64,000 nucleotides of DNA. Source: Aulostomus chinensis. Taxonomy: Eukaryota > Chordata > Actinopteri > Syngnathiformes > Aulostomidae. The stretch covers positions 2,487,501-2,551,500 of the forward strand of contig JBBMOA010000017.1 in assembly GCA_037954235.1 (NCBI GenBank), read 5' to 3'. Of this stretch, positions 36,801-52,800 are shown piece after piece (the stretch's first letter is position 1; every line of letters begins with the position of its first letter). The notes beneath the pieces were generated by a model that saw only the letters and a list, made by a program, of their open reading frames with translations, ran no database searches and was not told the DNA's origin. Both the position numbers and the translations under genes were made by a program.

Positions 36801-39800
36801 TCCTCAGCAGGACCTGATAGCTCACACTGCACAAGACTAATTGCCCCTGAGGGAACGCTCCAGGAGATCTTCTCCTCCACTTTCAGGGGTTTTAAATTAT
36901 TCTAGGGCTCACAACCCCACATCCATCCCCTCACTAGCATTGGAGAGGAACCTGTTCGTGTGGCTTTCATCGACTCTGACAAATGAAGAAAGTGCCGCGA
37001 GGGCATAAATCTGCCGAGGCGAACCCAGTCGCTTTTCTCCTTGGACTCCCATTTCAATTTAAGAGGCGATGAGATAATATTTGGATTTTGCATCAAGAAG
37101 CAGACTAATGCCTGGTGGGGGTAATAAAATCCAGCAAATACCAAATGTTAGTCATAACAATATCAGGTGTAATGGAGTTTGGGTTGTTGCTTTTTAATCG
37201 TACTTTCTTATGGAAGTATTTATTCATTTTCGGGACATTCTGTCAAATATCCTCGCGTGTTTCGCGACAATAACGTCCTGCAGGATTAATGAGATAAGAA
37301 CCTCAGAGAGTCTTGGCGGCTCGTCACAAGGGAAGAAAAGGTCTGAGGAACAAAATAGGTCATGAGCCAGTTTGGAGCTGAGCAGCTTCTGTTCACTTCA
37401 ATTAAGTCTTCGCTGCTTTGGTTGTGGTGCAGACAGCCGAAGCAAACGTGAAGGCAATGATATCTATGAGGCAATGCAGACACCTCCCAAGGGGGATCGG
37501 CACCCTGCTAGAGATCTTTTTTGGTGTCTCTCTTATCAAACGAGGAGCAGCTTGATTTCCCTCGATGGTGCGGAAACTTCTCATCCCACTTTAAAAACAA
37601 ACTCAATCAAACCCTTGAAGAAGTTTTGCTCCTGAGTCACTGATTTCATTTCCCACCAAATGCCAAATGGCTAATTTGGAGTGGCTGTGCATCATCGTTA
37701 ATCATGTTACTTCATCTCATTTTAATCAAGCAGACTAAGACATCTTGTCTTAATTATGGTAAAGAAGAAGCTAATAATGCACCCAAACCTGCTCTCTGAT
37801 TTAATGAGCAGTTTGAAATGGTTTCTTCTCCGTGCAGTCACCACACGTCGCCAAAGCAGAACACTTGGTTCACAATTCGCCTCGGTGAGGAGTGCAGTGC
37901 TGGGCTGCTGCCGTTTACCTTGGTGGTGTTGAGCTTGCTGTGGTGCAGCTCCAGGACCTGCAGGGCGGCCTGGAGGTTGGCCTGAGGCTCTGACAGCTCC
38001 ATCTTGATGGGCCCCAGGCAGTGAACGTCAGGAGGTGACAGGTACATCCGCAACAGAGAGAGATACACCTGCAGAGGACCAGCGCAGCTGTCAGCACTTC
38101 ACCCGCTTCAGAACCCTTTTACAGCAAAGCTAAGGTTGGGAACTCTGACACGTAAATGAGTGTCTGTTCCATTCAAGCCAGGAGTTCATCAAGCTGATCA
38201 CCGCCAGGTGAATCTCTCCGTATCTGACGTTCGAGCGTTTACATCGTGCGTTCGGGCTGGCATTTCCCCAAGAGCACACCTGAACGGATGCAGCTGGGAA
38301 GATGGCGGTGAAAACCTCAGGGGAAGCGTCAAGGAAATGTTTTTTAATGGATTCGCCAGATAAAATAAAAACTCTGTTCAGATGAAAGTCCAGACACGTA
38401 AACCGCTGGAACGGAGAGCAAACACGGATGCCGCGTCACTGCTCGTGGGCAGGCTGGTAAGCAGGAAACCTCTGAGTAGCTTGTGTAGCTCCAACAGTTA
38501 CTCCACCTGTATGATGGACGTGTGTCTTGTGACCGTGGAACAGTCGACTACTCCTTCTTCTTCTTCTTCTTTGCTGGGCTGCAAGTGTGCAATGATAGCA
38601 AACTAGCAGTTTTACGAAACCACTGATTGGAGAAAATTGGTAAGAGTTGTGTCTCAGAGTGAAAAAAAACAAAAACCCAGCGACTTTTGACCTAGAAAAA
38701 TGCAGTTTACACGACCTGACGCATGGCACCGAGGTCTCTAACCGCTGGATTATTCCAACGTCCAACCCTTCTGTTACACTTAAAAAAAGTTCAATACTTG
38801 ACCTTTCATAGCTGTCAAAAACACGTCAACCAGAGCATAAAGAACAAACGGAGAGACGCAAAATATCCAGACGATGATGAGCAACTACATCACTCCCAGC
38901 TGGATATCAAGATACAGTTTTTAAAGTAGGAAATAAAAATAAACCAGACCACAAATGCTTGGATAAATAACAATAAATTATTGGACAGGAAATTGGATCG
39001 AATAAGAAACCTCACTATGAAAGAAACTAATAGTAATAAGAATCTAATAAGTTTCTGGTCAGGCGGCATCTCAGAGACACCATCAGCTGCCATCCCGGCC
39101 GTCGGTGCTGATGCCATGAATATCAAACACTCAGAACACAAGTCTCTAATCAAATAGAGACACAACAAAGTCATTAAAAGTGGGAAAGGGATCATTAAAA
39201 CCACTTACATCTTTATTTCCTTCGACTAGACTGTTGTAATGGCGGTGACAGTATCTGTGGAGCAGACAGAAGCTTCTCATTATCAACTCATCTGTCTTGG
39301 CTACGGACCTACAATTCTTCAGGTATCTGGTAGAAGAGGTGCATCAATGAACATCAACCCTCCTTCTCCTGCCACTATTTCATCATCTCAAACAGAAAAA
39401 GCTGATTGTCACGTGACCAACACGAGGCTCTGCTCTTCCTTCTCAATGAACAGCAGAGGCGGCCTGCGGTGGGCGTGGCGTACTCACTCCTCGGCCATGC
39501 AGGTGTCCTTCAGGATGTGCACGTAGATGAAAAGCGCCTGCTCGTGTTTGCCCATCCGACCTAGAAGCAGCGCTCGCTCCTCCAGCAGGCCTTGGAAACA
39601 GAAAACCAGGTCAAAAGCTGCAAGTTACACCCTGCAGTAAAAACACGACTTGTCCAACCCGAGGGAAACCCTGCCCAACCTTTTCCTAGAGACGAGCGCA
39701 CACGTAGATGAGGCGTGTCTTCATGTCTCTGACACTAAACAAAAACAACTCATTTCAAATCCAAGATGTTCACATTCAGGGTCTCCAGGATTTCGAGGAA

Positions 39801-42401
39801 CATTTTCATGTCCATTCATTCTCTGAAAAATCTGCTGACACACACTCCTAAATCCGCCAGAGTTCATTCAGACATAATTCATGACACGCTTTGTGATTCC
39901 ACACGACATGAACATTTATTCAATCAAATCGATATTTACCAAAGGAGGGTTTGTTTTTATCCGGTCGCTCTTAACGGAACCACATAAACTCTGATATCCA
40001 GGTATTTGTAAACTTTTCTGTGATTTTTCTGGCTTTTATTCATTTTTCACAAACTTTTCCTGGCCTTGAAAAAGCTTTTTAATCAAATTCCATGACTTCT
40101 CCAGGTGCCAAGCCCGAGTGTAACCGCTGCACCGTCGCATCCTTGCTTGCACGTGCAAAGCAAACAGAGAAGACATTTGTACGTGCAAGCGTGATCCTCA
40201 CCATCGAAGGGAAAGTCACTGATGAGCCTGGCTGGTTCGTAGCTGGTAGAAATATCCAGGAAGGACAGCAGCTTGTTCCTGAACTCTCCCAGCTCGCCCT
40301 TCTCCTTCCCCGCAGCAACCGCCGCCACTCCTGCAACAGCACAGACGCCACACTTCCTTCAGCTGACACCATCAGACACACAGCGGTGTCATTTATCAAT
40401 GATCCGCAACCCTTTAGATGATCGACTGAAACCTGATGCTCGATTAATTTGCCTTCTGCGACAATCAAGCTACAATTTTTTTCCAGGGTTCTGGGCTGAT
40501 GACATCACCCTGTGAACAGTTTGCCATGCGGAGCAAAAGCTTAAATGAATCACATTTATATTAATTTGGCTGCGACTATGATCGTTTTAATTGTTGACTG
40601 CCAAGTTATTTCAAATAAATTAATAACGCCAACATCCAAACAAAACTGAAAAATGCAGATGAGAACAACCCAGAACCCCAGATGACGCTGGCAGCCCTGT
40701 TCTTACACCGGAAACCCAGAAAACACGCCACTCAGAGGAAAGCATCAAATTCTCCTCCCACTTGAGAAGTTGAAGGAACAAATGGTTGCCACTTCTGCAA
40801 AAAAATAGATGAACGAAAATCACTTCAATGATCAACAGGAGAAAGAGTAGACGATTCATTCTGAAACCGTTGGTTATCGTGGCAGGACGACATGCAGGGT
40901 TTAACTCTTTTTAATTTCATTCTTGAATAAATGTGCGCGTGCTGATTTATTGGCCACTTTGAAGCAACAAAGAATTCACTTATGTTGCAATGTCTGAAGT
41001 GGACGCGTCCAGCAGCCGTGTCCCTGCCCCGCCGGGGAAGTCTGATATTCCCTCTGCTCTCCCTGAGACTCTCTCTTATCTCAGTTTGTGATCTCTCTAA
41101 GTCCTGCAGCTGTAATGATGAAGCTTGCCAGCACAAAGATCCATCGCTAGTGGGGAAAAAAAAAAAGAAAAATTCCAGGAAGATCCTCAAAGAGGTTTTC
41201 TACCAATCTTTTCTTCAAGTCAAGAGGAGATCCTGGTGAGACAGAAGCTCTCGCTCACGCGCGTCTTTCCCAGTCCGCTGTCGTGACCCCGACACGTCCG
41301 AGTCTGCTGGCGTCAAATACTCAGTTTACCGGCATGATAAAGAAAAGAGCAGCGACAGCGTCGACTACCAGGGAGTCGATGAGCTACGGCCCCAGTAGGC
41401 TTGCTGAACATTTTGTGGATATTCAACAGAGAAGATCATCGTGTAAAATATTGTTCATAATTGCAGTTTCATTGCTCGTGACAATTAAAAAATGTCAACA
41501 GGTTACTTCCTAGAATCAGCACCTCTGATATGTCACATACACACAGTACTACTACTGTACTGTGTAAAACTATAAAACTACTGAATACATTTTGGATTTT
41601 AGACACATTAAGGTGAGGCCAGAAATGAAGAACATCTTCACCACTGCATTTATAACCACGACTGTACACAAAAGTTGCTGGCGGTGAAGCTGAAAGGCGG
41701 TTCAATATTTACATTTCCAGTGTAGAGGATCCACTCCCTCTGAACTACATCTCAACAGCCCAGATTCTGCTCAACATAACCCACGACATGTGGCGAGGCA
41801 ATAAAGCTAAATTCAAAATGATTCCATTTGTTTCTTGTTCCGTGTTTATTGAGTCGACGGAGTGAACGTTAACGGGCATCCCTGCGAGCTCCGGCGCTCA
41901 GGTGGGCTTTGAAAGGCCCTTACAGAGGGTGATGGATGGACTCGTTAAGAAGTCCAGACGCAGGCTTTATTCAGAGAGACGTTTTTCTGGATGAAGAAGC
42001 AAGAACAAATTGAATCCATATGCGATGACATAATCTCATAAACATCTATGATAAATGAGGAATAACTAGAGCAGAGCTGGTCGGGGCCGGCTTCTCATGA
42101 ACGGGCTCGTTCAGTTCTGCTAATGAGTATACATACATCATTCTTTTTTTGATTGTTCTATTAATCTATCAGCTAAATTATTGATCTATGTAAGGACGGC
42201 TATTTATTACTTAACTAATAAGAGGAATGTACCCAAAATGAACATCAGAAACATCTCAGAAGAATGAACACACGTTCACAATGTTGCTTTTCATGCTCTT
42301 CTCAAAAACTGCTCATCACAATTACATCAAAGTCCACACTGCACTTCCTCCAATCGCCTGAAAAACGTCTGCTGACTTTAAAGTGAAACAGTTATGAAGA
42401 G

Positions 42402-42468
<67 letters not shown>

Positions 42469-45400
42469 CCCTTTCTTTAGGAGCGAGAAAGTTCATCTTT
42501 TAACAGTGAATCGATTTTCAAAGATGGAGGCTCATTTTGTGAGGAGGCCTGTGTGATTCCAAGAAGCCAGCATCCCTGAATCATGGGAGGAAGCTTCAGG
42601 GTCGTATTGACCTGCGTGTGACAGGGCTGGAGGACACTCACATTTCAAGCTCTTCTCTTAGTTTCTAGCTTCCCTTTGCATGGATTTAACTGAAACCCGA
42701 GTGTCTGACCAAATCTCTGATCGCTCTGTCTCTTTGAAAACAACAAAATAAGACCATAATGGAGGCTCGGAGGCCTCACACTGCTCGCATCGACCAGCGC
42801 CAAGTTAGGGGGCAGCCCTCATCAGTTACAACATCAGTTACAACATCAGTTACAACTTCAGACCCAGCGAACACTCAAGTCTTACTCCTACCTTCTGGCA
42901 GCGAGTTGAGGTACTGCTTCATGAGGCCTTGAACCCTCTCCAGGTAGAGCTGGATCAGCACGTTGTGAAACTCGGGGCCCTTCTCATCCCAAATGTAGAT
43001 GATGTGCTCCAAATACGGGATGGCGAGCTCCTTAAAGCCTTCCTTCAGGAAGTTCAGTACCTTGTCTCTTGGCAAAGTCTCCACCTCGGTCAGGTCCTCG
43101 GTGAAGATCTGAACACAAGATGATTACCAGCAGATCAGAACATCTGCTCCGAGAGCATTCAGAAACCCGGAGTCACGTTTCTGCTCTTCATGATGACTTT
43201 CACTGTGACAGGCCTGAAATTTCTCTGTCATGGGACTAAAAACAAGGACCATGGGTGGAGGTTACATCATATGATCAAAAAAGAAAAGAACAAAAATGAT
43301 TAACAAAACAATAAAATCAAACATATCAAGAAAAGCCCACCTTCAGTCCGTCTTCAGGACAGATCTTCAGTACCCAGGGAGAAAATTCAAAGATTATCCC
43401 CAGATTCTCCACTCCTGTGAGCGAGGAAGAGATGAACAGTTGTTTTGCACATTTATACCAATCATGTTTTTGTATTTCTCCTGTGGATAAAACAGGCAAT
43501 TCTTCCTTATTTTATTGACCCTTATTGTAAACATTTTACTGTTAAATCCAGCGCTACGTACATCAGGGGGGCCAAAACTTTTTTTTGCCTTGCTGGGGAA
43601 AAAAACACCCTCATTAAAAGGTTGGGCTGCAGGCCAACAGCAAACTCATTTTGTGTTGGAAAAATAACTTTTGTCTTTGTGACACGTTCCCTGGTGCCTT
43701 TTCTTTTTTCCTCGTGAGCTGAACTGCCGCCCTGCGTGAAAGTTCCTGCTGCCTAAATGAATCATGAGGAAAACTTTGGATATTAGGGATCCGATAGCAT
43801 GGTCAACTCACAAAAAGAAAACAGCATTTATAGTGATGTACTTATATATTCCCCAACATGCTTTTAAATAACAATTAACTTTTTCTGAATCATTGGGCCG
43901 ATTTGAATGAATTCACTTGTCTGCCTTCTGCATCTGGCTGGCCAAAACAAAGCTTATGGTGAGCCGAATTTGGCCCCGGGCCCCACTTTAGGAAGCCTTG
44001 GTTCATACAGTTTTAAAACATCTTTCTGACTACAAAGTAAATCAATTAATCTAAAGAAACGCTTCCATGAATTCCCTGGAGGCGTTGCAGAGATATCAAG
44101 AAAACGGCACATACGGCCGGAGAGACAACCTGAAATCACGACAGCTTTTGGCCTCATGGAGGCGTAACGACTACCAGAGCCATCATTACCTTCAAGGTGA
44201 TGGATTTCTGCCGAGTTCCCAGTAAGAACAGAACGCATCTTGTCATCACTGTCATCTATTTATGGATTTACACAGTAACTAATGACACATGGAACAAAAA
44301 CACAATCTCACATCGGATCTGTTCTGAACATGTGAGCTCCTGTAGACTTGAACATGCGACATCCACCATCCATCACTGTGACTGTTTTTCTTAGAGGTTT
44401 TTCCCAAAATCCTCCCAGCAAATGTAGCCTCTCTGGTGAGATGACAACAGTGGCGCTAAGTCAAAACACATCTGAGTTGGCTGCCGATGCTCACCCAGCC
44501 TCTGGAGGTACTGCACTGTTCGCTCATGGCCCTTGAGTGGAGAGTTGGCCTTGGTGGACTGATCCAGCAGCACCTGCAGGGCTGTGAATGTGGAGTAAAG
44601 GGAGGGAGGAAGGGGAAAGGGGGGGAGGGGTAGCAAGAACAAATGTGTGATTAGTCTGGGTGACGGAAAGAAGCAAGATGTCATCTCGAGTGAGCGCTGC
44701 ATTACATAATTTCTCCATCGACAGAAATTGGATGAAGCACATGCACAGTTGGTTTGAGTTGGCAGTGGGAAGGAGGAACAGACTCCAGCAGCATGACATC
44801 ACATGCACAAGTTGCAAAAGTGAGATTAAAACCAGACACGCTCACAGTGAGAAAAGCCCAGAATTTGACACAAAATACAGCCAGAAACCAAACAACATTA
44901 AGGCAGCCCTGATCCATGAGGCTGATGGGTGGAGATCAACTGAGAGCAGCTGCCTGTACCTGGAACACACCTTTGACACAGGCCCTTAACTGGCAGCTGC
45001 TGGAGGTCAACATAACGGGACAATCAAGCCCACAAAGGCTCTTCAATTTCAAAGAGGAGGTAATGAGGAGGCCGCTGACGAGGGCCGATGGTAGGTCTAA
45101 CATTTAGTAAGCGCTCATTTGCATAATGAACCCCGAGTTTGACGTTGAGACAAAGAGAAATTGGGAGCAGATGTTTGTGTTGTGTTGTTTTGTGTTCAGT
45201 TGTCATGCGGAGGCCTGCCACAGATGAACCGCAAATGTAGCTGAATTCTGATAGCAATCATTATCTAGTTCAGTGGTTCTCAACCTGGGAGTCCGAGTCC
45301 CAGGAGGGCTGTGAGATGATTTCTGGTTGTGTGGTGCTGCGCCTGCTGCAGATACAATCTGTCTCAGATTCTGTTGAATGTATGAGACTCGACCTATGAA

Positions 45401-46832
45401 GCGAGTATAAAACCATTTAAACTGCAATTTAATCCACCGAGGCTTCTGAGGGCGCAGCGCTGCAGGGTTGGATCGTTACATGTGAACAGACCGCTTGCCT
45501 CACGGTTATCTAAATGCATTTCTGTGAATATCAACTTCCCCCACGTAACTCCGGTCCGCAGCTTGATGATAATTTCTCTAAACTTGATTAGTGAGCGACT
45601 CCTAATACATTTTCCTTGGAAAAGCCAGCGAATGCGTGGAGAATTTTACCCTTCAATACACATTACAGACGCAGCGGAGAGACAAATGTACTTTCGTGTG
45701 GTCTTGTGTGTGTTGACGATAACGCGCAGCGACACGCTCAGAGATGGACTTTGCTCCGTCAAAGGAAAGTCATCACTGAATCAAACAATACTGAGAATGT
45801 GAGAGACAACTGAGGTTTTTCTGTGTTTTTATTTACAGAGCAACAAACCAGATCCGACTTGGCAGGTCCTGCTATTTATATTTGGCCTGGGAGCTGAGCT
45901 GACAAACAAAATAGACCTCAGTCTCACCCAATATGTCACTGTTAAGGAAAAAGCCTTTTTTAGTATGCGGTGAGTGTGGCTGGGAGCGTCCCATAGTACT
46001 GTCATCCGTCCATCAAACAGCTTCCAAGGTGTGGAGTGCAGCTCACCAGGAAGCATCAGGCCAGTGGCCATCTACAACAACTGGGCTAAGAATCAACCCA
46101 CAGCTGGTATTTCTTCAACACTTGATGAGAACCGTGTGTTTTAATGTGACTGTTTGAGATTATCATTGAGTTTATGAACATACTTTTAAATATGACATGT
46201 TTTCATCAGACGACACGATGCCGTTCCTGGACATGAATTCAAACCCTTGGGCTTTCCTCAGAACGCAATCAGTGGTCCTCCTCCTTGTTGTTATCTCTCT
46301 TCAACAGTGTTTTCTGCTTTCTGCAGTGACTGTAACACAATCATTCAGAAAGAATGTACTTCATCTTCCCCCTGAACCCCAGAGAGTGAGATACGCAATT
46401 GTTTTTCTGGGGCTGGAGGTGAATAAATCTTTGCTATTACAAATGAAAGATTAAATCCCAAATCACAAATAATCAAATGGAATCTAAACAGTTTCTGCCA
46501 GGAAAAACAGTTCAGTGCATATGAACAATTTAGAAGAGGGCACTGATACATTTTTGAGACAGAGCAAGATGAAAATACAAAATCCCTTTTCAGGCAGAAG
46601 AGATGACACCATTTTATTCTGCTGGCAACACTTTTTTGGGTGAAAATTGAAGGTTTAAAAAAGTATAAATAATGTCTTTAGCAGGGCAACGTTTCAGATT
46701 AAAAAAATCTTTGGCTTGTTTTTTCTAAAAGACAAAAATAGTGTTTTAATCACTTCAAAATTACCAGCTGAATTTTTAAATCACCTCACATTTGGACCTG
46801 TTTGGATAGTCCTATTAGGAGGGTGCGCGCGC

Positions 46833-46863
<31 letters not shown>

Positions 46864-49800
46864 CGCTATGTTTGAATGCTCTGTGCTCCTCCAGGGACGC
46901 TGGGAGTTGTCAGATTGGGAACCCCTGATTTAGACCGCTGACATTCTGAAGAAGGAAACGCCGTCTTGTTCGGAGGAACCAGCTGAGACAGTATTTGTTT
47001 TATTTAATTGCAGGGAGACTGTTGGGTGAGCTCAACTGACTTCTAGCAAGACGGGCATGCTGGGAAACCATAAGTTTGTCTCAACGGAAACCCAAAATAA
47101 TGGAAATTTTCCAGGGCCAACTGAGTCGGAAATTAAAAAGAAGAGAATAAAGCAAAACAATATGGACTGGATGTCCATTCCTTGGCATGTTCCAGGCAAA
47201 ACAAATCATTCAAGATGTTTGACACACACCAAATACATCTCTATGGGCTTTAAGACATTTTCAGACATTGTTGCGTGAATGTGTTCTTCCGCTTAAACAG
47301 AGGACATGGGCTGATTAGGCGGTGACGCAGGAAAGGAATGTGCAGGCCAGACCACTTCTGAATGTGGTGTCACTGCTTGTACACCTGAACCCCTGAGCTG
47401 ACCACTCGTGATCAGACATTCACAAATTCAAAAGAAAAGAAGGTTCAGCTTTAGGTTTGCTCCCAGCACCGGCTGTACAGCCAGCTGCTAGACTCTAGAC
47501 GAACGTGCCTCGTAAAAACCTCCTTCTGCAGCTGACACTTGATGTTTTAACACTGTTTATGACTTAATTCTACATTAAACAGTGGGAGGCAACAGGCCCT
47601 TACCTTTCTGGTGCAGGCCCTTCTTCTCATAGAGAATAATGAGCTCACTGTACTTGTGGGCCTTCTTCAGGACGTACTCGCTCTCCTCAATGTGGCAGTG
47701 GTTATTCTCCAGTCGGAGGAGGGGAGACACCAAGGCCACGTTCGTCTGAGCAGAGGGATCACACAGAGTCAGTGCCACACTTTTCCAAACTTTAATCAGC
47801 CCAGTGCTTTACAGTTGAGCTTGTTTCACCCAAGAAGCTGACGTCACCATTTAGTTCGCCCTCCCAGCTACACAATGTGTTTGTAATTTAAACAATCTAG
47901 CGCAGGCTCTTGGCACTCCCAGGCACCCGCTATCTCTAAGCGTGTCCAGGCTCTCCTTCAGCATCCTCTGGTCCCTCCCTGAGAGCCCCTCTGAGTCGAT
48001 AGTTCTCACTGCACCTCCTAAGGGAAGCACCTGGTTGCATTTTTGCTGGATGCACAAACAACCCAACTGGCTTTTTTCTCTACAGTGAGAAGAACCAGAA
48101 AGGCTTTGAGGTCCATCCAGACTGTTGTGTTCCTCAAGCAAACCCCGACCATCCTTTTGGAAGCTTCCTCGGCTTGTTTGGATGTGCTGTCCCATGTGTA
48201 ATTCCAACACACGTTACTGCTTGACTAAACACAAGCATAAAACAGAAATATCCTGGTAAATGGAATATTTTTCTTTGTTGCCCAGGCATCTCGATCCTGA
48301 ATCAAAACAAGACTTGCTTTTATTGGAGCCATAAATCTAAATATCTTGGATCCTCACATCAACATGCTTTCAACTCATTCTGTTTCAGTTACTTCAAAGT
48401 AAACCGACCAAAGAGCGGCCATGCTAAGGACCCACTTGGCTGAGTGAAAGATATTGTTAATGGGCTCATTTTGTGTTTGAGTTTAGAAACTCATAAAATC
48501 ACTCTAAAAACCCTTGAAGAGCCGATCAAACTTTCATCAAGAAATAGAAATATTTAATTTCGGTTCCTTACTTGGTTACAGGCATGAAATGAGTCATATA
48601 CTTAAAAGTAAGAATGATAAAACAACGGAGCGGCCTTACATGCAGGTAACATTTGAGCAGGGTGGTATCTATGATCTGTAGGAGTTTCTTGCGACTTTTA
48701 ATAGTGGGCGTGCCCTCCATGAGCGGAGACGTGGTGGAGGGGTCCGAGTCGTTCAGTTGCTTCACCAGATGGCTGCGTTTCTGAGAGGAAGAAAGTGTGG
48801 ATATGCAGTAAGGACAACAAATGTACACCAGCGAGAGTCACGGCCACATTTTTCCTGTGTTTAGTTAGAAATAAAAGGCAGAAGACGTAGATTTGGAAAT
48901 CCTGCGTTGTGGTTGTATGTAATTATAGGCTCTGACCTGGCATTTAGACTGTGAATTGAGGCTTTTCAACAGGTGATTTCTGTACCTGCCATAGAAAAGT
49001 CTTCCGAGCAGCAGTTTGTGTTCCGCGTGAGAAAATTTCCTTCATGGACTCCTGACACGTTGCATTCACAAGAATGTGATGGGTTTCACGTCACAGAACA
49101 TTTACCACCCAAATAATTTCACCAGGTGGACGTTTGTGCCAAATCTGAAGCGATTCGCTCAACGTGCTTATGGATCGACGCGCTGCCATTCAGCCGTGTG
49201 GCCAACATGAAAACATGAGACATCCAGTCCTCTGCTGTGCAGCGTGAAGGAGGAACAAACCTGGGTGAGGTAATCGATGAGAGCCAGGTGGGCCTTCTCC
49301 AGCTCGACCCCGGACAGAGTGGGCAGAGGGTTGGGATAGTGCAACTGTTTGCGGTAGTCTGACGGCAGCAGGTCCGGGTAGAGCCCGATCACATGGGTGG
49401 GATCTGCAGAGCGTTGCATGGGAATGTTGTTAAATTGTCTTCCATGTACGACACATCACTCATCTAAGTCCTTGTTCAAACAGAGAGAGTTTATAGAGCA
49501 AAGTTTATATTCCAGAGGAAACTCAGAGATGAAAAAGGTGACAATGGCTCCCTGTAGACCAGAGGTCAAGAGAAGAGAGAGGGAAAAAGGAATAAACATG
49601 ACATCAGGCTGTCCTGGATAAATGAGGGTCACGAGGGTCGAATGAGACAACCAGTTAGGGACAAATTGGATTACTTTACCCAAGATGCCAAGCCTCCAAC
49701 AGGGTGTTATATATTTACTTTCCAGAAGTCTGAGGTAGCTGGCGCTTAACGTGAAACAATGTGCGACTGGTTTCAAATAATAAATAAGGAATGAAGTTGG

Positions 49801-52800
49801 TGTCGAGTTTCATGCTGGTTTAAGTCTGGTTCTGTTTCACAAATGAGAAAGAAGAGAGAAATCCCTGAAGAAGGTGGGAGTCCTACCTGTGCCCAGTTTA
49901 GCAAAAACCTGCATGGAGTCATCGAATCTCTTCTGACAAAACAGGTTGAAGGCATAGAGGTTCTGGATGTGGTGTATCTGCTGCTTCTTATCGCCATCGG
50001 CATCGTCCTTCATCTTCTGGCAGAACAAAACAAACAAACAAGCAAACAAACAAACAGAACCATCAAAATAAAGCAGAGTCTGATCAGAACGTTTGCTTCC
50101 AGAGATGTAAAACACACCACATGAAGAAGTTCTGAAGGATAGAAAATGCCCCTGAACGCCAGATCGCGAGGTAGGCTGACCACCAAAACAAAGCCACCAG
50201 CATTTCTACGCAGTGCTGCGGACGCGTTGATGAAGGCACAATGGAAGCCTCAGGAATGTAGTAACAAGGTTTCCAAGGGAATGGAGGTGTCCTGCTACTC
50301 ACCGCCAGCTGAAGAGCCAGTTCAAACTGCTTGTCCTGAAGAAGCTGCCGGATCTGAGTGGCTATTGACACGGGCACCAGGCGCCACACAAAGTGGTTGC
50401 TGGCAACATACACAATATTTGGCCTGTGGAAGGACAGAGGGCAAAAGAAGGTAGCAGCAGTCGTCTTTACCTCAAACAGTGCAGAACAGGACGAGCAAAT
50501 GTAAGTTATCAAACGCGTTCACTGCCATTTTCTTGGTGGACGAATGAAAACAGAGAAACCGAATCAGAATTCCTCTTTACAGGAGCCGCAGACGTGGAGT
50601 TAAAGGTTCCACCTCTTCACACAGGACAAGGTATCGGGGCTGCGAATCAAGAGTAAGAACAACCAGCGGAACAATCGGATGACGTGACGATCCAGAGAAC
50701 AAGCTCACCCTGCTGAGGTGATGAAACGAGGTCTCTGCAGCTCCACGCTCTGCACCAGCAGCCTCGGCTCGAAGGTCCGGATCTCCACGTACCGCGGCAG
50801 AACGGCTATGATGTAGGGAGGCTGGTGCTCTGGGGATATTTGAGAAGATGCAATGTGTGTCACACAGTTATGTACATCAGCCAAAACCAATTACTGGTCT
50901 GTTTGTGACGCAAGAATATTACAAATATTCTGGTTTCTGTTTATAACATTCCTGTACAGGCAATTACAACAACAATTTAATTATCAATGAACTATTCACT
51001 CATATGTAATAAAACAATGAGATAATTGGACAAATATCTCATTCCAGTGAATAAGACCTTAAACATGTTGATGCCCTGCAACTGAGATCAATTTCATTAT
51101 TAATCAAATCAATTGTTATTTTGTACAATAATTATTCCTGCAGCCTGAAAAAGAGAGGCCGGGATCTTTCAACTGGCACCTCAGCGGCATCTAGCGTCGC
51201 CCCAGCGGCATCTAGCGTCGCCCCAGCGGCATCTAGCGTCGCCTCAGCGGCATCTAGCGTCGCCCCAGCGGCATCTAGCGTCAGCACAAATTATGGCATC
51301 TGGTGCACAGGCTCGTTTTCAGAATGGTCAACAGTCAAATTATTTTTTAGTAACTTGATTGGGAATTGTCAACATACAGAGTGATGTAATAAGCCTACAT
51401 TATAATCACATGAATACCCGCGAGACCATAAAAAAGCATTTTAAATAATGAGGAACCACCTATTACTTTTCTATTTTCCCTTAATTTCACATACTTAATT
51501 CCATCACGATTTAGTCCATTTACAAAAATAAGTTAATTAGTGTATGAGCTTTTCCTCAAATTTGCTCATATTTGCTCTTTTCAATGGGCCAAATTACAAC
51601 CTTTTAAGTTGAATTAATTCTATAAAACGTAGGGAGACAAAAGTAAAACGTGTTTTCTCATCTTTTACTCTGGTTTCCATTTTATTTTCTCACCGTTACA
51701 CTCGTATGTACGTGATTACGAAGTATCAATGGATTATTGAGTATGTTGATAATTCATTATCAAGTTAAAAAAAAGCAGCTTTGATTTACACCTGACCACA
51801 AAAACATTACATCAAGCAGGTCCCAGTTGTGAAGTGAACCGGATGCCATGCCTGGCGCCAGGTGCCTCTGAGGTGCCGTTGGTGCGTCGTTGAGATGCTG
51901 CTGCCAGGAGAAGGATCTCTGGCTCATTGGAGAAAAATGCAGTAAATGTCAAAAATATCCATTTCAGGTTGCAGTCGTTGGTTGTCTGGTTTTGTCTGAA
52001 CGACAGAAAACCCAAAGTTGAATGGTTTACCTTTCTAGAATCGTATGGAGACCAGGATTTATTTGTATTTGGGGAAACTGGAGTCATGAACTTGCTGTTG
52101 ACTGGCTAATAACTACTGTTTAAGAGCAGGTGCCTCTGCTGTGTTTATGAAGCGAAGACCTTGAGGGTCACTGGACCTCCAGCAGGACCTCCAGCAGGAC
52201 CTGCTATTAGGACAGAGTCAACTCTGGGGCTCCACAGGGAGAGCCTGGGCCCTGATCAGCTCCAATGATCAGTCAGATATATTCTACACATCTGATACAT
52301 GCCAAAGCCACAATGTTGACTCCATCAAAATGAGGAAATTGCAAACTGTATGAAACACTGCTTGGAGGCTTCATTTCCCCTTTGCATGATTCCGTTCTGC
52401 ATTCCAATGAGCACGGAATGAAAACAATGCATGACCTTTGCGACAAAATGCATGAGCAACACCTGCAGAGTCTTTGTCAAGGGATAGAAAAGCTGATCTA
52501 GTCTGAAACCGTGTTTCCTCTTCTAAAATCAGCCCTGCAGCTATACACAAATAGACAGCATTGGAAAAAAAAAAAAGAAATACCGAACAGATATCATTGC
52601 TCAGAGTTAATATATTCATGTACGTCCTTGCAGATTATTCACCAACAACAGCCGAGTCCCCAAAAACCTGAAGGATGCAGTAAAAGCACACAGACACTGA
52701 ACTGTTAGGACAGCAGCCACAGAATCCAGGAAGAGCGCCAGCACTGCTAGTGGTGAGGAAAGGAAGAAGACACGCAACATCTTCATTCCATACTGTACAC

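Noticed and set aside
47851..48210. 119-codon minus-strand frame
   Set aside because: Lies inside a vps39 intron and resembles nothing; chance frame.
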